Source of the DNA: Rhodobacterales bacterium
GTDB taxonomy: Bacteria > Pseudomonadota > Alphaproteobacteria > Rhodobacterales > Rhodobacteraceae
NCBI GenBank assembly: GCA_002746935.1
Contig: PDRW01000019.1
Location: forward strand, 1 to 40,078
DNA: 40,078 nt
Direction: 5' to 3'
Part shown: one piece after another, positions 10,169-18,044 of the stretch
Numbering within the stretch: position 1 is the stretch's first letter
Layout of the letters: each line of letters starts with the position of its first letter
The notes under the pieces: generated by a model
Told to the model about the DNA's origin: nothing
The model's database searches: none
The model's input: only the letters and a program-made list of their open reading frames with translations
Program-made: the position numbers and the translations under genes

Positions 10169-10238
10169 GCATTTCGACATGCGAAAACAAAACGATAGAG
10201 CAGGTGGCGTGAATGCGAATGAACGCGGGCGTGCTCCA
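10169..10238 (+). repeat. Dispersed repeat B, copy 1
   Basis: A stretch atttcgacatgcgaaaacaa followed by a part reading agagcaggtggcgtgaatgc and ending gtgctcc. It recurs at 38014-38082 with only a few differences, and its last about 28 bases recur at 24018-24045. It abuts palindromic repeat A at 10246. Noncoding. Confidence 0.75.
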
Positions 10239-10245
10239 GGGCATC

Positions 10246-10338
10246 ATGCGAAATACCTGACACAGAGAGCATCCCCTGACGCGCCCAAAATCTCTGATTT
10301 CAGACAGCGCCAGGGGATGCAGGTTTTCGCATGACGCT
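10246..10338 (-). mobile_element. Palindromic repeat A, copy 1
   Basis: Reverse complement of the element at 11143-11246, with about 80 per cent or more identity by eye. Inner arms (catcccctgacgcg and its near-complement cgccaggggatg) can form a long hairpin. It ends at the stop codon of the peroxiredoxin gene, so it probably also acts as that gene's transcription terminator. It touches repeat B on its left side. Confidence 0.75.
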
Positions 10339-10872
10339 TTATTTGGCCTGTTTCAGCCAGGCCAGCACGGTCTCGGGCGAGCTTTCGCCATAGGGGTCTT
10401 CGCCGTGGTTGTCTTCGCGACCCGGCTCTTCGAACCAGGCTTCGATCACACCATCCTTGACCACCGCGGCATAGCGCCAGGAGCGCATGCCGAAGCCGAG
10501 GTTGCTCTTGTCGACCAGCATGCCGATCTTGCGGGTGAACTCGCCGGAGCCGTCGGGGATGACCTTGACGTTCCTGAGCTCCTGGCCCTGGGCCCATTTG
10601 TTCATCACGAAGCTGTCATTCACCGACATGCAGTAGATCTCGTCGATGCCGAGGTCGTAGAACTCCTTGGCGCCGTTTTCATAGCCCGGCAGCTGGTAGG
10701 TGGAGCAGGTGGGGGTGAAGGCACCCGGGAGCGAGAACAGCACGACGCGCTTGCCCTTGAAGTAGTCGTCGGTGGTCATATCCTGCCAGCGGAACGGATT
10801 GGGGCCGCCGACGGATTCGTCGCGGACACGGGTCTTGAAGGTCACGTCGGGGACGCGCACGCCTTTGAACAT
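10339..10872 (-). CDS. Peroxiredoxin, Prx5 type
   Basis: 177 residues, matching the atypical or 1-Cys Prx5 group that reduces hydrogen peroxide and alkyl hydroperoxides. The active-site motif is PGAFTPTC with peroxidatic C56, after the strand KRVVLFSLPG; the partner Arg is expected in the GFGMRSWRYA region. The substrate loop and the Prx5 ending (SPETVLAWLK) are intact. Cytoplasmic. Stands alone; its stop codon lies at the edge of palindromic repeat A, which could terminate transcription. Confidence 0.93.
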   Translation of the reverse strand: MFKGVRVPDVTFKTRVRDESVGGPNPFRWQDMTTDDYFKGKRVVLFSLPGAFTPTCSTYQLPGYENGAKEFYDLGIDEIYCMSVNDSFVMNKWAQGQELRNVKVIPDGSGEFTRKIGMLVDKSNLGFGMRSWRYAAVVKDGVIEAWFEEPGREDNHGEDPYGESSPETVLAWLKQAK

Positions 10873-11013
10873 CGGGATACCTCGCGGGGTTAGGGGGTTG
10901 GTCCTCGGGCCGCCGGGGGCCCTCGCGCAGTGTTTTAGAGAGATTCCAAGCTGAGGGCAATGCAGGTTGTAAGGGCCTGGGCGGAAGCGGCATTGAAAGT
11001 CGCCTGGCCCGGC

Positions 11014-11288
11014 TCACGGGGGCTGCATGTGCTCCAGCAGCCGGGCGAAGAAGCTTGCCCCCACCGGGGCGGTCTCGTGGCAGTCGAGCTTCAGCTCCGG
11101 ATGGGCGTGGATCCGGCGCCGCCATTGCTATATTTCCCCGGCTAGAGCGTTATGCGAAAAACCTGAATCACCTGACGCTGCCTGAAATCATGGATTTTGG
11201 GCGCGTTAGGTGATGCTCTTTGTGTCAGGTATTTCGTCAAACGCTCTATTTCCCCGGCAAGCTCGCCAATCCGGTTGATCACGGGCAT
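11014..11288 (-). pseudogene. M20-type peptidase/amidohydrolase 5' fragment, split by palindromic repeat A
   Basis: Reading the minus strand from ATG at 11288 gives MPVINRIGELAGEI, the usual start of hippurate-hydrolase-like M20 enzymes. After the 104-bp repeat the frame resumes with QWRRRIHAHPELKLDCHETA, the conserved N-terminal metal-site region of the same family. It then runs into an unrelated ending and a stop (11014-11016). The expected about 390-residue enzyme is thus both interrupted and deleted. Family assignment rests on the WRRxIHAHPEL signature and the start. Confidence 0.65.
11143..11246 (+). mobile_element. Palindromic repeat A, copy 2, with target-site duplication
   Basis: A 104-bp element with imperfect terminal inverted repeats (AGAGCGTT...AACGCTCT) and a near-perfect inner inverted pair (atcacctgacgc / gcgttaggtgat). 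It is flanked by a 12-bp direct repeat, tatttccccggc, at 11131-11142 and 11247-11258. Removing the element and one repeat rejoins the M20 gene start, so this is an insertion. It codes for nothing and must move using an enzyme supplied from elsewhere (MITE-like). Confidence 0.85.
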
Positions 11289-11354
11289 GGCTTTCGCGGC
11301 TCTGTTCGCTCTGCTATCCGGGGGCGAGACCTTCCCGAAAGCGAGGCCGGCGCA

Positions 11355-12176
11355 ATGGCGAAATCATCCGACGAGATCGTGCACGACCCCGAAGGCGGGA
11401 TCGACCGGCTGGTGGAGATCATGGCGCGGCTGCGCGACCCTGAGGCGGGCTGCCCCTGGGATGTGGCGCAGGATTTCGCCTCGATCGCGCCCTATACGAT
11501 CGAGGAGGCCTATGAGGTCGCCGATGCGATCGAGCGCGAGGCCTGGGACGAGCTCAGGGGCGAGTTGGGCGATCTGCTGTTTCAGGCGGTGTTTCACGCC
11601 CGCATGGCCGAAGAGGCGGGGTATTTCGACTTCCATGACGTGGCCCGCGGCATGGCCGACAAGATGGTGGCGCGGCATCCGCATGTGTTCGGCAGCCAGC
11701 GGGGGATCGACAGCGCCGCGACCCAGACCGAAAACTGGGAGACGATCAAGGCCGCCGAACGCGCCGCAAAAGCCCAGACCGGGGTGCTCGACGGGGTCGC
11801 GGTCGGGCTGCCCGCGCTTTTGCGCGCCGTCAAGCTGCAAAAACGCGCCGCCCGGGTGGGTTTCGACTGGCCGGAGGTGGGCCAGGTGCTCGACAAGCTG
11901 GTCGAGGAGGCGGGCGAGGTCGCCGAGGCCCGCGACCGCCTTGGCCCCGACGAACTGGAAGCGGAAATCGGCGATCTCCTGTTCGTTCTGGCCAATCTGG
12001 CGCGCCATCTCGGGGTCGAACCGGAAGCCGCGCTGCGCCGGACCAATGCGAAATTCGTCCGCCGCTTCGAGGCCATCGAGGCGCGGCTGGCGGCGGAGGG
12101 AAAGCGCCCGGAAGAGGCCAGTCTGGAAGAGATGGACGCGCTCTGGGACGCCGCAAAAGCCGCCGAAACCCCGTGA
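11355..12176 (+). CDS. mazG: Nucleoside triphosphate pyrophosphohydrolase MazG
   Basis: 273 residues from ATG 11355. Two MazG-fold repeats: residues about 10-125 with GCPWDVAQDFASIAPYTIEE and the metal-binding EEAYEV...GELGDLLFQ pattern, and residues about 155-260 with EEAGEVAEA and EIGDLLFVL. These acidic clusters bind Mg for hydrolysis of NTPs to NMP and pyrophosphate, cleaning aberrant nucleotides and, in enterobacteria, influencing ppGpp stress responses. Length agrees with full-size MazG. Starts shortly after the M20 remnant on the opposite strand; no operon partner. Confidence 0.94.
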   Translation: MAKSSDEIVHDPEGGIDRLVEIMARLRDPEAGCPWDVAQDFASIAPYTIEEAYEVADAIEREAWDELRGELGDLLFQAVFHARMAEEAGYFDFHDVARGMADKMVARHPHVFGSQRGIDSAATQTENWETIKAAERAAKAQTGVLDGVAVGLPALLRAVKLQKRAARVGFDWPEVGQVLDKLVEEAGEVAEARDRLGPDELEAEIGDLLFVLANLARHLGVEPEAALRRTNAKFVRRFEAIEARLAAEGKRPEEASLEEMDALWDAAKAAETP

Positions 12177-12296
12177 TCCGCCTTTTTCCTGGTAAAAATA
12201 CTCATGATTCCAAAGCCATGCCACGGGCTTCGCGTTTCCGGCGGGGCGCAACGCATCAACATGCCCACATACCGCGATGCCGCTTTTCCCTTGACC

Positions 12297-12311
12297 TGAG
12301 TGTTTTGCTCA
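12297..12311 (+). promoter_or_regulatory. Iron-rhodo-box-like operator
   Basis: TGA-N9-TCA (TGAGTGTTTTGCTCA) inside a wider palindrome cctgag...ctcagg (12295-12313), 37 bases upstream of the ferric-iron binding protein ATG. It overlaps a TTGACC that could be a -35 box. TGA-N9-TCA is the published consensus of the iron-rhodo-box predicted in Rhodobacterales iron genes, so iron-dependent repression is likely. Confidence 0.7.
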
Positions 12312-12348
12312 GGCTTTGTGAGCCCACGCTTCAACCCGAGGACACAAG

Positions 12349-13359
12349 ATGAAATTGCTGAAAACCCTGACCCCGCTTCTCGCCCTTGCCATCGCGGCTC
12401 CGGCGCAGGCCGAAGACGTCGTCAACGTCTATTCCTACCGCCAGCCGGAACTGATCCAGCCCCTGATGGACGCCTTCACCGCCGAGACCGGCATTCCGGT
12501 GCAATCCACCTTCCTCAAGAAAGGCATGAACGAGCGCCTTGAGGCCGAAGGCGAGCGCACCCCCGCCGACCTGATCTTCACCGTCGACATCTCGCGCCTC
12601 GCCAGTGCCGTCGAAGCCGGGCTGACCCAGCCGGTGCAGTCGGACGTGCTCGAAGCCAATATCCCGGCCCAGTACCGCGACCCCGATGACCAGTGGTTCG
12701 GCCTGACCACCCGCGCCCGCATCGTCTATGCCTCGCGCGACCGCGTCGACCCGGCGGAGGTGACCACCTACGAGGGCCTCGCCGATCCGAAGTGGAAAGG
12801 CCGCATCTGCACCCGCTCCGGGACGCATGCCTACACCGTCGCGCTGGTTTCCGCCTATCTGCACCACCACGGTGAAGAGGCCACCCGCGCCTGGCTCGAA
12901 GGCCTCAAGGCCAATCTCGCGCGCAAGCCCCAGGGCAACGACCGCGCGCAGGTCAAGGCGATCTGGGCCGGCGAATGCGACATCTCGCTGGGCAACACCT
13001 ATTACATGGGCAAGATGCTCAACGACGAAGAGCAGGTTGCCTGGGCCGAGAGCGTCAACGTGCTGTTCCCGGTGTTTGAGGGTGCCGGCACCCACGTCAA
13101 CGTCTCCGGCATGGCGCTGACCAAATACGCCCCCCACAAGGATGCCGCCATCAAGCTGATGGAATTCCTCTCCTCGCCGAAAGCGCAGGAGATCTACGCC
13201 TCGCAGAACTTCGAATACCCGATCGCGCCGGGCACCGAGGCGGACGATCTGGTCAAGAGCTGGGGGAGCTTCACCGCCGACGGCGTGAACCTGATGGACG
13301 TCGCCAGGCTGCGCCCCGCCGCGCTGAAGCTGATCCAGGAAGTCGATTTCGACGGCTGA
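12349..13359 (+). CDS. Ferric-iron ABC transporter substrate-binding protein (FutA/FbpA type), copy 1
   Basis: 336 residues. Signal peptide residues 1 to about 22 (LLALAIAAPAQA-E), so periplasmic. The family start VNVYSYRQPELIQPLMDAF, the KWKGRICTRSG motif and the double tyrosine in GNTYYMGKML, which coordinates Fe(III) in FbpA-like proteins, are all present. It would capture ferric iron and hand it to an inner-membrane ABC importer. No permease or ATPase gene is adjacent. A palindromic iron-rhodo-box upstream indicates iron control. A close paralogue follows at 13458. Confidence 0.94.
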   Translation: MKLLKTLTPLLALAIAAPAQAEDVVNVYSYRQPELIQPLMDAFTAETGIPVQSTFLKKGMNERLEAEGERTPADLIFTVDISRLASAVEAGLTQPVQSDVLEANIPAQYRDPDDQWFGLTTRARIVYASRDRVDPAEVTTYEGLADPKWKGRICTRSGTHAYTVALVSAYLHHHGEEATRAWLEGLKANLARKPQGNDRAQVKAIWAGECDISLGNTYYMGKMLNDEEQVAWAESVNVLFPVFEGAGTHVNVSGMALTKYAPHKDAAIKLMEFLSSPKAQEIYASQNFEYPIAPGTEADDLVKSWGSFTADGVNLMDVARLRPAALKLIQEVDFDG

Positions 13360-13383
13360 TCTGCGGCCTTTCACACAATCCAG

Positions 13384-13413
13384 GAGCGCTGCCCCCCGTG
13401 GTGGCGCTCTTTT
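13384..13413 (+). terminator. Rho-independent terminator between the iron-binding genes
   Basis: GAGCGC (13384-13389) pairs with GCGCTC (13404-13409), with further inner pairing, followed by a short T-run (ttttcc). It should end or attenuate transcription after copy 1, giving less of copy 2 unless that has its own promoter. Confidence 0.7.
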
Positions 13414-13457
13414 CCGTTTTGTCATACACCCGGGCGAAAATCCCGATGGAGACCCGC

Positions 13458-14471
13458 ATGAAACCCCGCACGCTTTTCGCCCCCGTCCTCCTGGCCGCCG
13501 CCCTGCCGGCTTTTGCGCCCGCTGTTGCGGAGGTGAACGTCTATTCCTACCGCCAGCCGGAGCTGATCCTGCCGCTGGCCGAAGCGTTTACCGATGAAAC
13601 CGGCATCGAGGTCAATATCGCCTTTCTCAACAAGGGCCTGACCGAACGGCTTCTGGCCGAGGGCCAGCGCACACCGGCCGACATCATCCTTACCGCGGAT
13701 GTGCAGCGGCTGGTGGAGGCGGTCGAGGCCGGGGTGACGCGGGCGGTCGACAGCGAGGTGCTCACCGCCAATGTGCCGGAAGTGTTCCGCGATGCCGGCG
13801 GGCATTGGTTCGGGCTCACCTCGCGGGCCCGGGTGATCTATGCCTCGAAGGAGCGGGTCGCGCCCGGTGCGGTGACCAGCTACGAAGATCTGGCGGACCC
13901 GAAGTGGAAGGGCCGGATCTGCACCCGGTCGGGGGTGCATGCCTATAACACCGCGCTGACGGCGGCGATGATCGCCCATCACGGCGAAGATTATACCACC
14001 GGCTGGCTCGAAGGGTTGCGCGCCAATCTGGCGATGAAGCCGCAGGGCAACGATGTGGCGCAGGTGAAGTCGGTCTGGGCGGGCGAATGCGACATCGCCC
14101 TCGGCAACACCTATTACATGGGCGAGATGCTCGAAGACCCCGAGCAGCGGACCTGGTCCGAGGCGGCGCGGATCGACTTTCCGGTGTTCGAAGATGGCGG
14201 GACGCATGTGAACATCTCCGGCGTGGCGATGACGCTTCATGCCAAACATGAGGCCGACGCGCTGGCCTTCATGGAATATCTCACCTCGCCCGCGGCGCAG
14301 TCGATCTATGCGGCGGTGAACCATGAATATCCGGTTTCCCCGGCCGCCGAACCCTCGGAGATGGTGGCGGGCTGGGGCAGCTTCACCCCGGACAACATCG
14401 CCCTCACCGAGATCGCTGCCGAACGCGGCGCGGCTTTGAAACTCACCCAGGCGGTGGATTTCGACGGGTAA
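13458..14471 (+). CDS. Ferric-iron ABC transporter substrate-binding protein, copy 2
   Basis: 337 residues from ATG 13458, chosen because GGAG lies six bases upstream; an ATG at 13446 is in frame but has no site. Signal peptide ends near PAVA-E. It follows copy 1 closely through its whole length (VNVYSYRQPELI, KWKGRICTRSG, GNTYYMGEML), so the iron-binding tyrosine pair is kept. Tandem duplication with clear divergence suggests the two bind different ferric complexes or work at different iron levels. A terminator lies between them and I see no second TGA-N9-TCA box immediately before this one. Confidence 0.93.
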   Translation: MKPRTLFAPVLLAAALPAFAPAVAEVNVYSYRQPELILPLAEAFTDETGIEVNIAFLNKGLTERLLAEGQRTPADIILTADVQRLVEAVEAGVTRAVDSEVLTANVPEVFRDAGGHWFGLTSRARVIYASKERVAPGAVTSYEDLADPKWKGRICTRSGVHAYNTALTAAMIAHHGEDYTTGWLEGLRANLAMKPQGNDVAQVKSVWAGECDIALGNTYYMGEMLEDPEQRTWSEAARIDFPVFEDGGTHVNISGVAMTLHAKHEADALAFMEYLTSPAAQSIYAAVNHEYPVSPAAEPSEMVAGWGSFTPDNIALTEIAAERGAALKLTQAVDFDG

Positions 14472-14523
14472 CGCCGCCCGTGAAAAGCCGATGCCGGTTT
14501 GCCCGGGCACGCGCGCGCAAACC

Positions 14524-14549
14524 GGCCGCCCCTCTTTGAAAGGGCGGCC
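14524..14549 (+). terminator. Probable terminator after iron-binding protein 2
   Basis: GGCCGCCC (14524-14531) pairs with GGGCGGCC (14542-14549), extended by the flanking ct/ag, about 50 bases after the stop codon. No T-run follows, so it may be a factor-dependent or weak terminator. Confidence 0.5.
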
Positions 14550-14879
14550 ATATCCCGCACCTCAACCGCAGAACAGCCGCTTCCCCTGAAATCGTCAGGA
14601 TTTCGCCCGACATTCGCCTCGAACGGTCGCCATCGTCTTACCTCAAGTGAGTTTCAGCCACAGCTTCAACAGCGCAAAGCGAACAGATCCTGGTGACCAG
14701 ACAGGTGAGCAAACAATTGACCTCGCTTCAAATCCGTCAGCATTAAATTCGCCTTTCCATTTTTCACTTGAGAAAGTGCGTTTCCCGGGCGTTGTGGAAG
14801 GTTTCTCACCGGATTCTGGTTCAGTGTCTGAAAACGGCCCGACAATACGTCAGTCAATGTAAATGGCTGCCTCCGATAC

Positions 14880-14910
14880 AAGGCTCAAAAAAGGCTCAAA
14901 AAAGGCTCAA
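14880..14910 (+). repeat. Three direct repeats at 11-bp spacing upstream of a small gene
   Basis: aaggctcaa occurs three times with starts at 14880, 14891 and 14902, i.e. one helical turn apart, ending about 43 bases before the ATG at 14953. The rest of the 14550-14950 stretch is lower in GC and holds no convincing gene. The spacing suits cooperative binding of a regulator on one face of the DNA, but slipped replication is also possible. Confidence 0.65.
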
Positions 14911-14952
14911 CCAGAAGCAAAACCGAACAACCATGGAACATGAGGTTCAAAG

Positions 14953-15309
14953 ATGTGGATGAAAGCGATGCGGAGCATTCTCCTCGTGGAGATGCTGGTG
15001 ATTTCAGTGAGCAATGCTGCAATCGCTGACGAAAGTAAAACAACGCTTGCAGAGTTTAGCCTTGCAGAATTTAACGATGTCTGGAATGAATTGATAACCA
15101 CCGACACTTGCGCCGATGTGAGAGATATCGTCTTTTCGGCGAAAAAAGAAGAAAACATTTCAACAGAAGACCTGATCAGGATTGCCGGGGTCACCATCTA
15201 CCTTATGGGCTTTGCCAAGGGCCGGGGTGTCGACGTTGAAGAAGTAAACTACGCGTTCGGGCTATACTGCGTTTCGGATATGGAACAGCTTTTCGTGGAT
15301 TTCGAGTAG
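14953..15309 (+). CDS. Small secreted hypothetical protein, low GC
   Basis: 118 residues from ATG 14953; ATGs at 14959 and 14968 are also in frame. A GAGG lies upstream. The N-terminus is a signal peptide (SILLVEMLVISVSNAAIA-D). The mature part is acidic and helical (TTLAEFSLAEFNDVWNEL), with cysteines at TCADV and LYCVSD. The base composition is clearly less GC-rich than its neighbours, suggesting recent acquisition. The size and Cys pair recall small periplasmic chaperone-like (HdeA/Rap) proteins, but I cannot assign it. Confidence 0.7.
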   Translation: MWMKAMRSILLVEMLVISVSNAAIADESKTTLAEFSLAEFNDVWNELITTDTCADVRDIVFSAKKEENISTEDLIRIAGVTIYLMGFAKGRGVDVEEVNYAFGLYCVSDMEQLFVDFE

Positions 15310-15369
15310 AGCCTGGCCCGCACAAACCGGGGCCGATTTGCGCGGGGCAAGCTCCAGGGCGGCAGATGC

Positions 15370-15811
15370 TCAGGCGCGGCTGTGCGCGGCGGCGCAGAGT
15401 TTGGCCAGCGTGTTCCAGTTGCGCGCTGTCCCCCGCTGGGGCAGGGCGCGTTCGAGGAAGGCGGGCGAGAGCTTCGAGCGGGCGACCCCGGCGCGGTAGT
15501 CGATATAGACCTCACGCCCCGAGACGCAGACCCGCTCCGGCCCGGCGCGCTCGGTGAGGAGTGTTTCGGCGTCCGGGGCGGCGCAGAATCACTTTGTTTT
15601 CCAGACCGTAAGACTGGATCGCCCCGGCCAGAAGGCGCTGGATCTCCGGTTCGGGGAGGGTGCTTTCGAACAGGAGATTGCCCGTCGCCAACAGGCTTTT
15701 CACCTTCTCCAGCCCCGCCGCCGCGCAGCTGTCGCAGAGGGCGCGCAGCGGCATGACGGGGTGAGTGGTTGGGCCGATCCCGCGGATCAGCCCGGCCCAT
15801 GTTTGCATCAT
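15370..15811 (-). pseudogene. DUF1697-family gene with internal deletion and frameshift
   Basis: From ATG 15811 the minus strand reads as a DUF1697 protein (MQTWAGLIRGIGP, then LLATGNLLFES) up to VILRR at about 15580. The reading then jumps to another frame giving GPERVCVSGREVYIDYRAG and the family ending FLERALPQRGTARNWNTL, with TGA at 15370-15372. The usual stretch between VILR and AGPERV (NPF...VVFL, about 35 residues) is missing, so an internal deletion caused the shift. It begins 16 bases after the guaA stop and may have been in the same operon. Confidence 0.8.
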
Positions 15812-15827
15812 GTCTGCATCGGGGGCG

Positions 15828-17212
15828 TCATTCCCATTCGATCGTGCCCGGGGGCTTCGAGGTGATGTCATAGGTGACACGGTTGATGCCCTTGACCTCG
15901 TTGATGATCCGGGTCGCGGTCTCGCCGAGGAAGTCGTGGGAGAAGGGATAGTAATCGGCGGTCATGCCGTCGACAGAGGTCACCGCGCGGAGCGCGCAGG
16001 CATAGTCATAGGTGCGCCCGTCGCCCATCACGCCCACGGTGCGCACCGGCAGGATCGCCACGAAAGCCTGCCAGATCTCGTCGTAAAGCCCGTGTTTGCG
16101 GATCCGACGAGCTTCAGCCCCATCTTCTCGGGAAGCCCGCCGACATTGTGGTGCGACTTGATGGTCACAGACGGGCCCCCGGAGAAGGACACCGACTCGA
16201 TCACGTCCGGGTAAAGCGTGCCTTGCGCGAGAAAGGACGCGCCCTCGATCCGGCCCGCATATTTCTGGAACACGTCGATGAACAGACGCCCGATGGTTTT
16301 TCTCTTTGTTTCCGGTTCGCTTACGCCGTCAAGTTCATCCAGAAAAAGCGCGGATTCGTCGGCATGGATCAGCTTCATGTTGTAATGGTCGCGAAACATC
16401 GTGACGACCTCGGCCGCCTCGTTCTGGCGCAACAGCCCGTGGTCGACGAAGACGCAGGTGAGCTGGTCGCCGATGGCCTCGTGCAGCAAGACCGCGGTGA
16501 CCGAGCTGTCGACCCCGCCGGAGAGGCCGCAGATCACATGGGCGTCGCCCACCTGCGCGCGGATCTTCGCGATCGCCTCTTCGCGGTAGGCGCCCATGGT
16601 CCAGTCGCCCTTGAAGCCCGCGATGCGGATGAAGTTTTCATAGAGGGTGCGACCGTTGGGGGTGTGGTGCACCTCCGGGTGGAACTGCACCGCGTAGAAA
16701 TGGCGCGCCGGGTCGGCGGTGATGGCGAAGGGGGCGCCGGCGGAGGTGCCAAGCACCTCGAATCCGGGCGCGATTTCAGCCACATGGTCGCCGTGGCTCA
16801 TCCAGACCTGCTCGGGTCCGTCGAGGAACCAGCCGAACAGGAAATCGTCATGGCGGCCCGATTGCGCCACATAAGCCCGGCCGAACTCGGCGGTGGCCTG
16901 TTCACCGGCTTCGACCCGCCCGCCGAGATCCAGCATCATCACCTGCTGACCGTAGCAGATGCCGAGGATCGGCACGCCGAGGGCATAGACCGTCTGCGGC
17001 GGGCGCGGGGAGCCCGCGCGCATCACCGAATCCGGCCCGCCGGAGAAGATCACCGCCTTGGGCGCGAACGCCGTGAGGAAAGCGTCGGTGACGTTCTGAT
17101 AGGGGTGGATTTCGCAATAGACGTTGAGCTCGCGCAGGCGCCGGGCGATGAGTTGCGTCACCTGGGAGCCGAAGTCGATGATCAGGAGGCGGTCGTGTGC
17201 GATATGTTCCAT
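15828..17212 (-). pseudogene. guaA: GMP synthase with internal deletion and frameshift
   Basis: ATG at 17212 begins a normal GMP synthase: class I glutamine amidotransferase (residues 1 to about 200, catalytic C86 in GICYGQQ, later QFHPE) and the ATP-pyrophosphatase domain with P-loop GLSGGVDSS. At about 16104, after [11 protein letters not shown], the frame is lost. The family sequence resumes in another frame at [30 protein letters not shown] and runs to the normal end (KPPGTIEWE). By comparison with E. coli GuaA about 62 codons are gone, including RHPFPGPG needed for XMP binding and catalysis. GuaA makes GMP from XMP; this copy should not work. Either a true mutation or an assembly error. 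Confidence 0.88.
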
Positions 17213-17277
17213 GGCCGGGCAATAGGCCCTTGCGGCGCAGCACGCAAGCCGCGAGGGGCGAGGAAGGGATGGAAACG

Positions 17278-17312
17278 AAAAACGCGGACCCGAAGTCTCC
17301 TCCGGGTCCGCG
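17278..17312 (-). terminator. Rho-independent terminator of the outer-membrane protein gene
   Basis: On the minus strand a perfect 10-bp stem (CGCGGACCCG / CGGGTCCGCG, 17283-17312) with a 10-base loop is followed by five Ts. It sits 22 bases after the stop of the gene at 17334-18044 and upstream of guaA, separating the two transcripts. Confidence 0.9.
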
Positions 17313-17333
17313 CCGATGCGCATGATACGCGGA

Positions 17334-18044
17334 TCAGAAGTGGTAGTTGAACCCGATCTTTACGGTCGCGAAATCACCCAGACCGTCATATACGTCAGTG
17401 GGATCATTGCCTTGGCCGAAAGTCAAATCGCCGAGATCAACATAATTCGCTTCAGCGAAAACCGACATGTTCGGGCGCAGCATATGTTCGATCCCGGCGC
17501 CGAGGGTATAACCAAAGTTGGTTTCGGTCTCGCCCTGTTGTACGTTGTTTAGAATGCCGCCCTCATAGCGCGCGCCAGCCACACCGGCCGCCCCATAGAA
17601 CAGAGTGGCCCCACTGGCCGAGGTCACGCCGAAACGACCGCGCAGGGTGGCCAGGGCCTTGATGTCGACATTACAGTCGCCAGAGGTACAGAACCAGAAC
17701 GTCGACAAAGGGGTGCCTTGCGGGACGATGCCATCAATGCCGGAACTCGCGCCCAGCTCGAACCCGTATACTTTGTTGCCATTTTGGAAATTGCGCCCGA
17801 TTTGCAGGCCGAACATGGCCCCGTCCACATCGACGGTCGGGCCATCTTGATTCAAGGCGCTGACACCCTGATCGTAGCTGCCAGAGCCATAGCCCAGGCT
17901 TGCCCCGCCATACCAGCCGGACCAGTCGACCATAGCGACCGGAACGAGGGGCGGTGCCACCGGCGGAGGAACAGGGTTGCCGGCAAGGGCCGGGGCCGCA
18001 AGGGCGATGAGGGACAGAGCGGTCAGGGTGGAGGTAAGTTTCAT
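17334..18044 (-). CDS. Outer membrane beta-barrel protein
   Basis: 236 residues from ATG 18044 ([21 protein letters not shown]), which gives a standard signal peptide; an in-frame ATG further upstream lacks one. After a Pro/Val-rich linker the protein has the 8-strand small-barrel pattern: [13 protein letters not shown] at the start, [45 protein letters not shown], and the C-terminal aromatic KIGFNYHF used by the BAM machinery. Similar to Omp25/OmpA-like porin-family proteins. Function structural or unknown. A strong terminator follows. Confidence 0.9.
   Translation of the reverse strand: MKLTSTLTALSLIALAAPALAGNPVPPPVAPPLVPVAMVDWSGWYGGASLGYGSGSYDQGVSALNQDGPTVDVDGAMFGLQIGRNFQNGNKVYGFELGASSGIDGIVPQGTPLSTFWFCTSGDCNVDIKALATLRGRFGVTSASGATLFYGAAGVAGARYEGGILNNVQQGETETNFGYTLGAGIEHMLRPNMSVFAEANYVDLGDLTFGQGNDPTDVYDGLGDFATVKIGFNYHF

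Noticed and set aside
14880-14910. CRISPR-like or plasmid iteron array
   Set aside because: Units are only 11 bp with no spacers and three copies; no cas or replication gene is nearby.
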